A stretch of 32,269 nt of DNA from Chara braunii (Eukaryota > Streptophyta > Charophyceae > Charales > Characeae). The stretch's first letter is position 1; each line of letters starts with the position of its first letter. The notes under the pieces are model-generated. The model searched no databases. It saw nothing but the letters and a program-made list of their open reading frames with translations, and was not told the DNA's origin. Both the position numbers and the translations under genes were made by a program. Shown here in pieces: positions 20,701 to 30,900 of this stretch. Location of the stretch: positions 197,984 to 230,252 of the forward strand of contig BFEA01000926.1 in NCBI GenBank assembly GCA_003427395.1, given 5' to 3'.

Positions 20701-22055
20701 GGTCGGTTGCCGATTCGTCAGTCTACGACTTTACCCCAATTCACCCTCAATACTCAGCCCAAAGAGGCTTTAGCCCTGGTGATTTAATCCGTTTTGTTAA
20801 GGTTTCACCCAGACTTTTATTGAATGGCCATTTAACAGAAGTACGGTGTACTTAATTATGGTTGGTTGGCTGGCGGTTGGGGCTTGTCTGGCTAAAGCGA
20901 AGGGTATGAGTGGAGAGGTTGATTGGAGTTGACCCCGTGTAGTGCGTGGATCTTTGTTTGATAATGTGATGTGATTGCAGGTATGTATGGAAGAGTCTCG
21001 ATTGATGCATGCTGAGTGGTATTGCGTGGACTCAGATGGGCAAACCACACAACTGTCGTGAGAGTGAACTACCTCGCAACCTTTGTGTTTGAGTAAGAGT
21101 GTTCTATCCTTGTTCTGTTGAGGTGATGAGCTAGGTAGGCGTGCGTTCGGGGAACCCCTACAGGGCTAATCCTGACGACGTCCTCTCTGATAATATTGAG
21201 AGTATTTGTATTCTTTCCTTGTTAGGGTTTATTTTTGTGGGACGATAGAGCTCCGGGCGGAAGGGTTAGCGTGTTGCCGGTGGTGCGCCAGACAACTCAC
21301 CACCACTCCAATTCCCTTCCTGCCCTGGGGGCCGTCTTACCCCACACCCTTTGGGGCAACCCTCGAAGTTAGCAAAGGCCGCAAGACTACGAGTACACCA
21401 AAGTACCCCACCATCGCGAATGCTTGCGAATGCCCGCATGGCTGGTTATCATGAGTAGGCCATGCGCTCGCTCGACTCTTATACGGAAACCCAGCGCGCG
21501 TCGCCTATCTGGTTCTGTTGCGTAAGAGTATGGGTCGGATACTGAAGGGACTAGGAGTTGTGGTGTCGTGGCGTTGTTTGTGGCGTCCGCTCTGTGTGTT
21601 TCTGTATGTTATGAGTGGGTAAGTATGAGTATCGTGGTGTAGCACGTGGTGAGAGTAGTGCGTCCTAGTCGACCGACGCCGAGTCGCATTTGGGATTTCA
21701 GCCACCAGTATGACGATGCGCGTATTGGTTCGATCTTTGGGCGTTCGACCGCGCGTAACCCTCTATGCTACAGCGAACGAGAAATGCCCTTGGCTGGGCC
21801 ACCTCTGCAATTGCATACGAAAAGCTTTCGCATGTGGTTCAGTAGCTCGGCAGGGATACGCCCACCTAAGGGATGGTGACAGCTCCCGCAGGTGGAGGTA
21901 GCGGTGCCTCGCGTGACTCTGTCCTGTCGTAGGGGCTCGTGAGAGGTACGGCTGGCGCAATCGGCCGGAGCGGCAAACGCTCTCCGCAACAAGTCCTGCA
22001 TAATCCTGCGTGACGTGGCCGGGAGGGTCCCCGTGCGGGACCGATGCGCTCGACA

Positions 22056-22059
22056 CCGC
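22056..22059. other. Target-site duplication of Z, distal copy (CCGC)
   Basis: CCGC directly follows the CGACA end of Z. The other copy is GCGG (CCGC in gag sense) at 24901-24904, next to the TGTCGG start of Z. Both lie at the same protease codon. The next base, T, could extend the match to five if the terminal T of the LTR is counted. Confidence 0.75.
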
Positions 22060-23685
22060 TTTTTGCAGCACAGCGTCTAACGTGATTATAGAGATTGGGA
22101 AGGTGCGAGCCAGGACTTTCTTCTTCGTCATGTCCGATGTCGATCATCCCATCCTTCTGGGGAGGTCGTTTTTGTGTCGAACAGAAATGTTGATCTTCAA
22201 CAAACACGACGGAACAATGATCCTGCTCCTATGCGACCTTGCGTGCGGGAATTATGAAGTGATTACTTGTCGAAACACGGGGCCGGGGAGTGGAAGGAAT
22301 AGGCCCAATCTCGGCTCGTTCACCTTTGAGGAATCGGAGAACGAGCGGAGACGGCTTTGGGAAGTGCCCGAGGAGGAAGATAGGGCTGAGGTATTGACGC
22401 TGAGCCTCACGGATGTGAACAAGGCCATGGAGGTGGTGTCGGCTCACGACATGGCGGATCCGGAGGCCATTAAGGCGTTGAGGGAGCAGGTTTTGGAAAA
22501 CCCTCAGGTAGGAGAGGTGAAATTGGTGTATCGGCTTCCAGGAGGGAGGGGAGGCTCTGCAATGGCCCAGACCCGCTTTTTTTAGGGGAGGGCTTAAGCA
22601 GGGCTCCCAAAGGCGGTACAAGACCGTAGATAAGAAGTGTCGCCCAGTTCCCGTGCTCGTCACAGAGGATGAGGAAGCCTACTACGAGCGGGAGCGGGGG
22701 TTGATACGACGTATGCGGGAGCACGCGTTGGTCGGGCCGTGCCGTATCAACGACGAGAATGAGGGGAAGCTGATAATCGGGGAGCCCGACTTCCTGTCGC
22801 CCCAGGAGAGAGCTTTGATGGTGGGGCTGATGAAGAAAAGGCACCGCGCGTATGCGTTCAATGACGACGAGCGTGGGAGGCTGGATGTGGACAAGATTCC
22901 GATGATCCGGATCCACATGGTCCCACACGAGCCATGGAATCTAAAGGGCGCACGGTACCCTAATCCGGACGAAGAGAAGATAGTGGTGGACTACTTGGAT
23001 GGCAAGATGCGCACGCACGTCGCCGATTACTCCAGCGGGCCGTATGCGTCGCCCTGGTTCTGCTTTATCAAGCCAAATGGAACGTTGTGATGGGTGCAGG
23101 ACTTACAACGGTTAAATGTCGTGACAGTGCGGGATGCGGGGGGGTTGCCGAATGCGGACGCATTGTCAGAGTCGTGCACAGGGAGGCCTATAATCTCGCT
23201 TATAGACCTCTACTCTGTGTACGACCAATTCCCCGTATACCCGCCAGACAGGCCCGTAACGGCAATGCACACACCCAGAGGGCTGATCCATATGAACGTG
23301 GCACCTCAAGGTTGGACAAATGCGGTGGCGATGGTGCAAAGACACATGATTAAAGCCATGCAAACGGTTAGTCAACATATCACCCAACCCTACATCGATG
23401 ACCCGGCGGTTAAAGGTCCAAAGGAGAAGGAGGAAGACGAAGTAATGCCTGGAGTGAGGCGCTTCGTCTGGAAGCATGTCCAGGACATCGATCAGGTCCT
23501 GGGTTTATTGGAGGAACATAACGTGACGGCGAGCGGCCCCAAGTCGAAACATTGTATGAGGGAGGCCACAATTTTAGGCTTTGTCTGCAATGAGAGTGGG
23601 CGAAGGCCTGATGTAAGGAAGACGAACAAAATCATTGAGTGGTTAGTGCCCTTCCGATCGATATCAGACGTGAGGAGCCCACCAT
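22056..23685 (+). pseudogene. Gypsy pol: protease C-terminus and reverse transcriptase (inverted, decayed)
   Basis: This is the middle third of pol, now on the plus strand. It starts at the protease codons just after the Z insertion point and holds the DHPILLGRSFL end of the retropepsin fold (about 22142-22175). A linker follows, with a +1 frame change at a T7 run (22577-22583). Next come the RT fingers and palm: GPYASPWFCFIKPNGT, the first palm aspartate in LIDLYSVYDQ, APQGWTNA, and the catalytic YIDD box at 23391-23402. A TGA at 23088-23090 sits where RT families have a basic residue before WVQDLQRLN, which suggests CGA to TGA. Coding stops sharply after SDVRS at 23685; the following thumb and RNase H codons are at 14887 on the minus strand. 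Confidence 0.92.
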
Positions 23686-23686
23686 G
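23685..23686. other. Right breakpoint of the 8.8-kb inversion
   Basis: To the left is pol (plus strand) ending in GTGAGGAGC. To the right is LTR sequence that matches the 3' LTR at about 6300 (a GTGCCA...GCAAA block, then ACTTTAT near 23725 and 6350). Joining this pol end to that at 14887, and this LTR part to that at 14888, restores both sequences apart from a few bases. Confidence 0.75.
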
Positions 23687-23883
23687 TGCCAGGGTAACAG
23701 CAAAGTGTCGGGCTGCCCCCCTCCCGACTTTATACCTACCGTGCGCAGGCGCCCTGCTAGTCTTCGCTGTATTGTTCCAATGTCAACGGATGTCCCGAAG
23801 GACTGCCTGGTAGTAGCCCTGCCCCCTGGGCAGTTCGTGACCGAACTAAGCCGCTGGGCTTACTGCAGGTCCCGGTTTTATCA

Positions 23884-23942
23884 AAAAAATAAATAAATAA
23901 ATAAATAAAAGGTAAATATATATATATATATATAAATAAAAA
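23884..23942. repeat. AT-rich tail with (AAAT)n and (TA)n
   Basis: AAAT tetranucleotide repeats (about 23884-23910) and TA repeats (about 23917-23933) follow the tRNA-like body in gag sense as a T-rich tail. A plain AT-rich stretch holds the same place in the 3' LTR (about 6590-6650). Confidence 0.8.
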
Positions 23943-24109
23943 AGGTTTTAAACCCCAGACAAAAATAGAGAAAAATGAAAACGGACGGGGGAGGGGGACC
24001 GTTTGCCCCTGGTCCTACCCTCAAGGGCCCGTGGCTGGACTCCCCTAACAAAACCAAAAGGGAATGTCCCACAGGACCCTCAACCCTTCGGCCCTTCTGT
24101 GCTCCTCCT

Positions 24110-24202
24110 CTGCTCCGCTGCTCCGCTCTGGCCTTGATCCCAGGATCTGCCTGGTGAAAGGTCAGTGCTATAACCTATAGGGCTAAGCCCCAGCTTGGAG
24201 GT
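24110..24202 (-). repeat. tRNA-like module inside Z
   Basis: In gag sense the D-arm region TTAGCCCTATAGGTTATAGCA is close to the common tRNA form, apart from an A-box mismatch. An anticodon-loop-like CTTTCAC follows. A T-arm-like CTGG, GATCAAGG, CCAG gives a good B box (GATCAAGGC fits GWTCRANNC). One base seems lost in the anticodon stem and no acceptor stem pairs cleanly. Such A and B boxes can support RNA polymerase III initiation in SINEs; activity here is not shown. Confidence 0.5.
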
Positions 24203-24870
24203 AGCAGGCGCAGTCCTACTCATAAAAAGTAAGGGCAGCCCCTTCAGGCCTGCAAACAGTACTTCAGGCCATTTCTCTACCTTACCGCTTGCGTCCAAGG
24301 ACCCACGAGCACCCATGTATTACCTTGGAGGACACGACCTTGCTAGGCTCGCCGTGCGCGTTGCCGCATCATGCTGCGGCTATGGCCGGGCTCTCCCACT
24401 CCCTCACATTCATCAAGGAATTGCCCGTTCTACCACCTTTGGGCCGAAGCCGCCCCGATTTCTACTCCCCGTGCCTCCGACCCGCGCCCTCCTGGCTAAG
24501 GCCCACCACGGCCTCTACTGTCGGTAGCGCATGGTCAACCAAAAGCCTGCGAATTTTTACACGGTGCAGCCCTGAACCGTCGGTTCCCAGTAAGTTGGAC
24601 AACGCTTTCCTCTCAGTCACCGCCTTACCTGGTCAATCTTCACGTCGTCCTGCATTCTGACCGTGTGTGTGAGTCTGCGACCGCCTCAGAACCTCTAGTG
24701 TAACACTCACTTGTCCTACCGGTGTCGCACGGCCCCCCTCGACCCAGACTCGGTCAAGCTAACGTGCGCCTACAAAGTGCACGCTCACATACCCTCTAAT
24801 CAACACAGATGGGACGCGCCCGCAGATATCGCCAGGCACGCTCTTCTTGTAAGCTGCAAAAATGTGCCCA

Positions 24871-24890
24871 AATACCCTTGTAAGGGTATT
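24871..24890. repeat. 9-bp palindrome near the tip of Z
   Basis: AATACCCTT and AAGGGTATT are perfect 9-bp arms with a 2-base centre, 10 bp from the LTR tip. It matches the dyad at 7287-7304 in the 3' LTR. Confidence 0.75.
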
Positions 24891-24900
24891 CGGGCCGACA

Positions 24901-24904
24901 GCGG
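24901..24904. other. Target-site duplication of Z, proximal copy
   Basis: GCGG on the plus strand, CCGC in gag sense. It is paired with 22056-22059. Confidence 0.75.
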
Positions 24905-25889
24905 CCTTGCAATTAGCGTCGTGCAGCATGCCATGGTCCGAGCGGTCGATCTCCATGCCTATCATCACTGCCTCCTTCTCCCTGATGATGTTCATCTCTG
25001 CGCCCATGTCCACCATCCCAGTCCATTTCTGGTTCTTTATCACTAGATCCACCTGCCCGCACGCCACACATTTCCAATCCATCCTTGTCCCCGCCTCAGT
25101 CCACTCCACCTTCCTGGGCAGGACTGTACTCAGATGGACATTTGGCACCAGCCTTCGCGAGAGTCGCCCCTTCAACTCACCACGGAGCCTTGGCGCCGAC
25201 GCCAGGATGTCTTTTAGGTTCATCAAGTCATTGTGGCCTTCCAGGAGCTCGTCCACCATCCGCTCCACATCAAAGTCTTCCTCCATCCGGACCGCGTATT
25301 TCTTCCGCTTAGGCACGCTTGGCTCGGCCTCCTCCCGGGCTCCTCTCTTTTTGGCCCTCAGCTCCGCCCGCTGATCCTCCTCTTGCTGGAGCCTCTCATC
25401 CTCTTCGTCATCATCCTCATCCTCTTTCTCCGTGACCTCCACCACCTCCTTCCTACGTCCTGGCTCAGGCTCCTTCCGAGGGGGTGCTTGACCTGGCGCC
25501 TGACTGGGTTCTTGGCTGGGTCCGACCTTATTTTGGCTCCTGGTCCGAGCCGCCTGTGGCACCCTCCCATGCGACGTGGGGGGTCTATAGGTCATACCCG
25601 ACCTAGGGCCTGTCCCTACGGTCGCCACTCTTGGGCACCCCTGCTGCCCTGACGAAGGCTCCGACCCGGAATCGTAAAGGAAGACCTCAGGCAGGTTGGC
25701 CTCCCACTCTCAAGCTGCCTCACACAGGGTCTGCAGTTTCCGTTGGTATCTCCCCACCTTTTCCAGCAGATCTTCCATCCTCCCCAGGAGGACTATGGAC
25801 GACTCTCCTTCGTCTTCCTGCCCCTCATCATCCGACTCGACGACTATTGGCTTCTCCCTTATAGTCCCCGCCTTTAGTCGCTGAGTGAC
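24901..25889 (-). pseudogene. Gag-Pol linker and N-terminal half of retropepsin (decayed)
   Basis: This is in the same frame as gag, after a TAG at 25892-25890, and is cut again by a TGA at 25712-25710 whose context suggests a former CGA. A coiled-coil-like linker is followed by a P/Q-rich stretch and a strongly acidic run (about 25440-25380) with basic residues after it. Near the end comes the protease active site, read as VDMGAEMN: aspartate at 25010-25008, methionine at 25007-25005, glycine at 25004-25002. Retropepsins need Asp-Thr/Ser-Gly, so ACG to ATG in a CpG is the likely loss. The frame ends at CKA, where Z has inserted; the next codons are at 22058 on the plus strand. Confidence 0.88.
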
Positions 25890-27520
25890 CTATTCACTAT
25901 CTCCCACAATCTCCTCAACTCTTATGGCCGGCTCCTCTCTTTCCTGCCACATCCTGAACATGGTCGGGGGTGCCGATGGCCCTGCCGCCGCTCGCCTAAG
26001 TGCCTCTTGCCTAATTCCTCCCGGGGTCCTAGGGTCAATATGCTCCCCCCACTTATCATATATGTCCCCGTCCATGCAAGAGGAAATCAACCCTGCCAAC
26101 TCATCGTCTCGCCGTCGTTGGCAGAACCGTATAGTGTGGTTCACTTCGCCACAATGCCAGCAGGTGGCGTTTCGCCAATCAAAGCAGGGCCTCCCATATC
26201 CTTGGCCCCCCTCCTGGCCACCTCGGCCACCTAGGTTCTGACCCCCTTGCCCATTCCAACCATCCCCGCGATCCCCACCATTTCCTCCTCGGCCTCGTGC
26301 GCCACCTCCCCGACCCCCTTGACCTCGGCCTCCATTGCCTTGCCCGCCTTGTCCTTGGTTTCCTCCCCCGACCACGCTAGCTTGCGAGGCCTGTTGAGAG
26401 GGTGGCGGTTGGGCCACAAACTGACCTTGGTTCACGGGGTAGCTTGGGGGCCCCATACTTGCCGTCGGGCCCGCATAGGGGACCATCTGCCCGGAATGGG
26501 TCTGGCTCCCTCCACAGGAGGTACAGTGATTACAGCTGGGCCAGGGTGCGTGCTGACAATGCGGCATCCAATGCCCACAAGCCGGCGGCGGCCCCATGCA
26601 TGACGGCCCGGCCGTCGCTGACGTTGTCGTGGCGGCAGGGGGTGGCGAGGCCACCGCTTGCGGGGCCTGCCCTTTTCTTGATCCTTGACCCCCCACTTGT
26701 AAATTTCGCTGCTTCCTCTGGGCCTTGGTCAGGATCTGGGAACCCGTCTCTTCTCCGTCATAGTCCTCGCGCCTAGCCTCTTCCTCCACTGCCCCTGATG
26801 TCGGGCCTTGGGCCACGGCCACCCCCCTCTTTTGCACTTCCGCCTCATTGTCATACCCCAGCGCTGCCAATACGTCCATGACGATCCTCTTCACCCCCGG
26901 GGTCCCGGATGTTGTGGCGTCCCTTTCCTTTCTCTTGCGCCTTTGCGGCCGCACCTGGTGCTGCTCCACCTGGTCCAGGCTCCCCTCTTCCACCCCTTTG
27001 TCGATAGTGGCCCAAGTGAGTTTCTCATTCCCCCCTCTGTGACCTGTCATCTCCGAGGCCTCCAAGCCAGTAAGCAGACCTAAGAATATGGCACACTGCA
27101 TTTCTTCGGAGATCCCGTGCACCTTCCTCGCCTTCCTTTTAAACTCGTGCACAAATGCCCCAATCGTGGAGAAGTCGTCTTTGTTCATGGCCTCCAAGTC
27201 TGCCATGGTCAGCAAGCCATCTCCCAACCTGTACTTTCTCTGCATCATGTCCCTGAACCTCGCCCAACTACCGTTGGCGGCATCGACGACCTTACCCACC
27301 TCCTGATGATGACTATGGAGGACATATCTTAGGACTCGCTCGAGCTTGACCTCATCCGACAACCCTACCAGTGCCTGCTCCGTCAGATCCAGTCGGATAC
27401 CCGTTCCCCCTTGAAGTGGAAAGTGTCAACCTTCGGAACATTACTCGGCGCTTTCTCGCGCTTGTCCAAGGCATCGATGAGGTCGTCGAGCGTTACGAGC
27501 CTTTTCCCACCGTCCGCCAT
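25890..27520 (-). pseudogene. Gag polyprotein of giant Gypsy element (decayed)
   Basis: The start is the ATG at 27520 (MADGGKRLV) in a good context, 397 bases after the primer site. After 45 codons this frame meets a TGA at 27385-27383; a small indel (near 27385-27395, apparently 4 bases lost) moves coding to the frame that runs to 25890. The capsid-like helical region (SDEVKLERVLRYVL..., W..F..MMQRKYRLGD) spans about 27360-27130. A Q/P-rich part, then a Gly/Arg-rich stretch (about residues 330-390 counted from 27362), precede one zinc knuckle CWHCGEVNHTIRFC (26162-26121, CX2CX4HX4C). The Gly-Arg run probably aids RNA binding. The TAG at 25892-25890 separates gag from the protease in the same frame, so the original was probably a continuous Gag-Pro-Pol reading frame. 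Confidence 0.92.
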
Positions 27521-27916
27521 TCCCTCAGGCATTTGGATTGACCGCCTTTGGCTTCAACCCCCCTGTTATAAGAGACGATAAGACAAAAAGTTTCATTCAG
27601 CAGTCCTATCCATCACGATCCTATCGGGCTAACCACTTAAACACCTGACGATCTAGACCTGGCAAACATTTCTTTTTCTATCTTCTTTAGGCTTACCTAA
27701 GTAAGATCCATTCTCGCCATAAAATTTGCTCACATATTCGCCTCGTCCACGCCATCAGCCAAACCACCAATCAAATCGACATTCGTTTACACACAGTCAT
27801 ATAAATTACTATACGGTCCATCTCATAGTTCTACCCTTATCTACCCATGTGCTTGATTCTCCCTCATTCCCATACCCGGATGTCGTTCCACCAGGGACAA
27901 CGGTAGGCTTCCGTTA
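27521..27916 (-). other. Leader between primer site and gag
   Basis: About 396 bases between the primer site and the gag ATG. It is AT-richer than gag, without a coding sequence I recognise. By position it should hold packaging and any splice-donor signals; none can be named by eye. Confidence 0.65.
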
Positions 27917-27934
27917 TCTCCAGCAACGGCGCCA
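27917..27934 (-). promoter_or_regulatory. Primer binding site for tRNA-Asp
   Basis: In gag sense, TGGCGCCGTTGCTGGAGA begins two bases after the CGACA end of the 5' LTR. It matches 16 of 18 bases of the complement of the 3' end of plant-type tRNA-Asp (including CCA). This is the primer type known for several plant Gypsy lineages such as Tat/Ogre relatives. It fixes which LTR is the 5' one and the direction of the element. Confidence 0.88.
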
Positions 27935-27936
27935 CC

Positions 27937-30900
27937 TGTCGAGCGCATCGGTCCGGCACCGCACGTGGCAGCGCAGGACCCTCTCGGCCGCGTCACGCAG
28001 GAGTTGGACCAACCTCGACACGAACACACACATGGAGCTTCCTTAGGCCGCTCCGGCCGAGTGCGCCAGCCATACCTCTCGCGAGCCCCTACGACAGGAT
28101 AGGGCCTACGCGAGGCACAACTTACCTCCACCATACGAGAGTTGTCACCTCCCTTCGGTGGGTGTATCCCCGCCGAGCTACTAGTCCACAGTACGAAAGC
28201 TACTCGGTTGCAATCGCAGAGGTGGACCAGCCGAGGGCGTTTCTCGTTTGCTGTAGCATAGGGGGTACGCGCGGTAATACGCCTATCGAACCCGCACGCG
28301 AACTGACATCTTGGGGGGCTGAGGTCCCAAGTGCGATTCGTCGTCGGTCGACTAGGACGCATCCCACACACCACGCGCACACCACTCTACGAACACAAAA
28401 AAAAAATACACACACACACACATCGAACAACGCGACAACACTCGTAGTCCCTTAGTAGCCGTCCCATAACTTTCCACTACGGAAAATCGGACAAGCGTTG
28501 CATGTAAGACTTAATATAAAACTGCGCGGATGCAGGGCCTACTCATATCGACTCGCCATGCGAGCGTACGCAAGCAGTCGCGATGATGGCGTACTATGTG
28601 GTACCCACACTCGCGCGGCCTTCGTTAATCTCGAGGGTTGCGTTCGACACTCAAGTGTCAGTTGACACGCGCCTTGAGGGTTAATCTCTCGATGCGAGAC
28701 AACCGCCATGCGCAGTTGAAGACCACACACCCTCTTCTACACCCTTATGCAGAGTGGATGGTACACAGATCCATGCCTGTGGTGGTAGTCGTCTCTCACA
28801 ACCCCGGGGGTAAGTCTTCCCCTGGCCTGGGCGAAAGTCAAGGGATTTGACTTTGACGGCTGCCACGGATTACAACGTCCAACCATAAAAATCTCTAAAA
28901 AGCAGACAAAATACGCACGACACCAAGAAGAGGGAATAGGGCAAAGGTCCCCTAGCTTTAAAATGACTCGTGACCTTAGCCCACCCTTCCCCTCTATGAG
29001 TGGTGCCGGCGACCTACAATAATCCCAAGCGCTGCGCCTACGTGCAAGCCCGCCAGTCTCATAACCTTTAGACAATGGGCCGGCGAAACGTCGCAGGCGG
29101 GATTCTAACATAAAGCTGCGCGGCCGCAGACCAACTCTATGCCAACCACCGATGCCCATCATACGTGGTAATCGTGGCTCCGGCCTCGCGATATTGAATG
29201 GCTGAAGGAACACATCGCGAGGGGTCACCCCTCACGATATTGAATGGCTGAAGGACACGCTGTTCAGACCTCACGACATTTCCGCCTTCAAGGTGGAGTG
29301 TCCCGCCGGCCGAAGTAAATAGGCTCTGTGCAAGGGGAAACTCCTCCCCTGCAGAGCCTAGGGTTTGGGATGTCTTCGACAAGGACCTTGAATCCCGGCC
29401 CAGGATCAACTTCCGACTAAGAAAGCCTCAAGACGCAAATAGGCAGGCGCAAGGGTTTTTCCTACCCCTCGACCTCAATCCTTAAGCGGGTTCTTAACAT
29501 GTGTCTCTTAGGCCTCTTAGATATCCATCATACGCACACCTACGCATACACGCACAAAGGATATAGAGTTGCGACGATCACTTCTGATAGGCACAGTGGG
29601 ACCCCTCACAACCACGTATATGTATATGGGATCGCAGACAATCCAAATCCAAAATTTGAGCCACAGGACATACCTGCAATCACACCAAGAACCGAACGAC
29701 AAAACACACCCTACACGGAGTCAACCTCAACCATCCTCTATGCTCATACCCCTTCGCTTTAGCCATGCAAGCCCCAACCGCCTTTCCAACCAACCTCAAT
29801 TAAATACTCAGTACCCTTGTTAAATGGCCATTCAATAAAAATCCGGGTGAAACCCTTAACAAACAGTAAAACCACCAGGGCTAAATCCTTTTAGGTTGAG
29901 TACGGAGAGTGAGTCAGAATTGAGTCGAAGACCGACGAATCGGCAACCGACCTGTTATCAATAATAACACAAGACGATTCTTATAGGATCAACCGAAACT
30001 AGCCCACGTCCAGAATCAAGTCGATCAAAATGGCCTGTGACACAAGACAGGTTGACACCCACCGCTAAATCTATAAGTTCACATAGACCAATCCCCAAAT
30101 CATGATCTCACCCAAGTCATCCTAGTTAACTAAGCCTATATCTATCCTCAAGCAATGCCCAAAGCAAGAGTAGGTTAATGGCAGAATCTCCCCTATTCAG
30201 GGTGGATCGCCAGAATCGCCCCCCCTCAGAATATAATCTATCTCCTCTAAATTAAGAAAATTTTGGCAGCGCTTCCCATAGGAAAAGTGTCTTTTCAGAA
30301 TTTGTATCAGCCTGAATATAGAACCAGAATAATCTTTGACTTCCCAAAGCCCAACTTTGTCTAACTCCCCAATTTAGTAAAAATTTGGGCAGCACTCCCT
30401 TTAGAAAGGGAGACCTTTCAGATTTTTACTAAGTCGTAAATGAACTTTAGACAAACTGAACTCTGAAAAGTCAAGATTTTGACTAACTCCTTGGATTTGC
30501 TAAAATTTCGGCAGCGCTTCCTGTAGAGAAAGTCGCTTACCAAAATTTATACAAACCCAAGTACAATAAAAGACCTCAGAAAATACAAGAGTCGATCTAA
30601 GTAAAAAAAACTTTGCCCAGAAAATGCAGGAATTGAACTAACTCCTCTCGCTCTAGCACGTGGCGAGCAACTACAGGAACTACCTGTCAAGCTAAAACTC
30701 GCACCAAGTAGTAGCCTCACTTAGTCACATGCAGGCCAAACCACAAAGGTAAGTACTCTCGCCACCCCAAGTCAAACTTTGCAAACAATAGTTCGTAATC
30801 TCTCGATGCTTTATTCCCTTATACCCAGCCTACATAGGGCATAAAGTCAAGCCGTCCAATCTTATGGACCTGCCTGACTCAGCCATTGATTATACACGAA

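Larger units (their letters stand above)
14888..22055 (+). repeat. Nested solo LTR Z, larger part (inverted)
   Basis: This is a diverged relative of the 3' LTR, lying in plus orientation in gag sense and ending GATGCGCTCGACA at 22055. It matches the 3' LTR from about 6200 down to 267: a hairpin array, the GCAGCGCTTCC motifs, the paired dyads and the terminal 300 bp all appear in the same order. No coding internal region is present, so it is a solo LTR. It is clearly more diverged from the two host LTRs than they are from each other, so it comes from another subfamily. Its missing start lies at 24900-23686. Confidence 0.8.
23686..24900 (-). repeat. Nested solo LTR Z, start part
   Basis: In gag sense this part of Z starts TGTCGG at 24900 and matches the 3' LTR from 7315 to about 6300. 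It shares the tip palindrome, a conserved block at 24784-24800 (ACATACCCTCTAA in plus orientation, also at 7180), a TCCTACCG block, the tRNA-like module, its body and the T-rich tail. It abuts the protease codons at 24901. The rest of Z is at 14888-22055. Confidence 0.8.

Noticed and set aside
24871-24900. Helitron 3' end (hairpin close to the element edge)
   Set aside because: No CTRR after the hairpin, the opposite end fits an LTR (CGACA), and a 4-bp target duplication is present, which Helitrons do not make.
23690-24900. Independent SINE insertion in the protease
   Set aside because: The tRNA-like part and its body recur at the same place inside the complete 3' LTR, and sequence on both sides is LTR as well, so it is part of the LTR.
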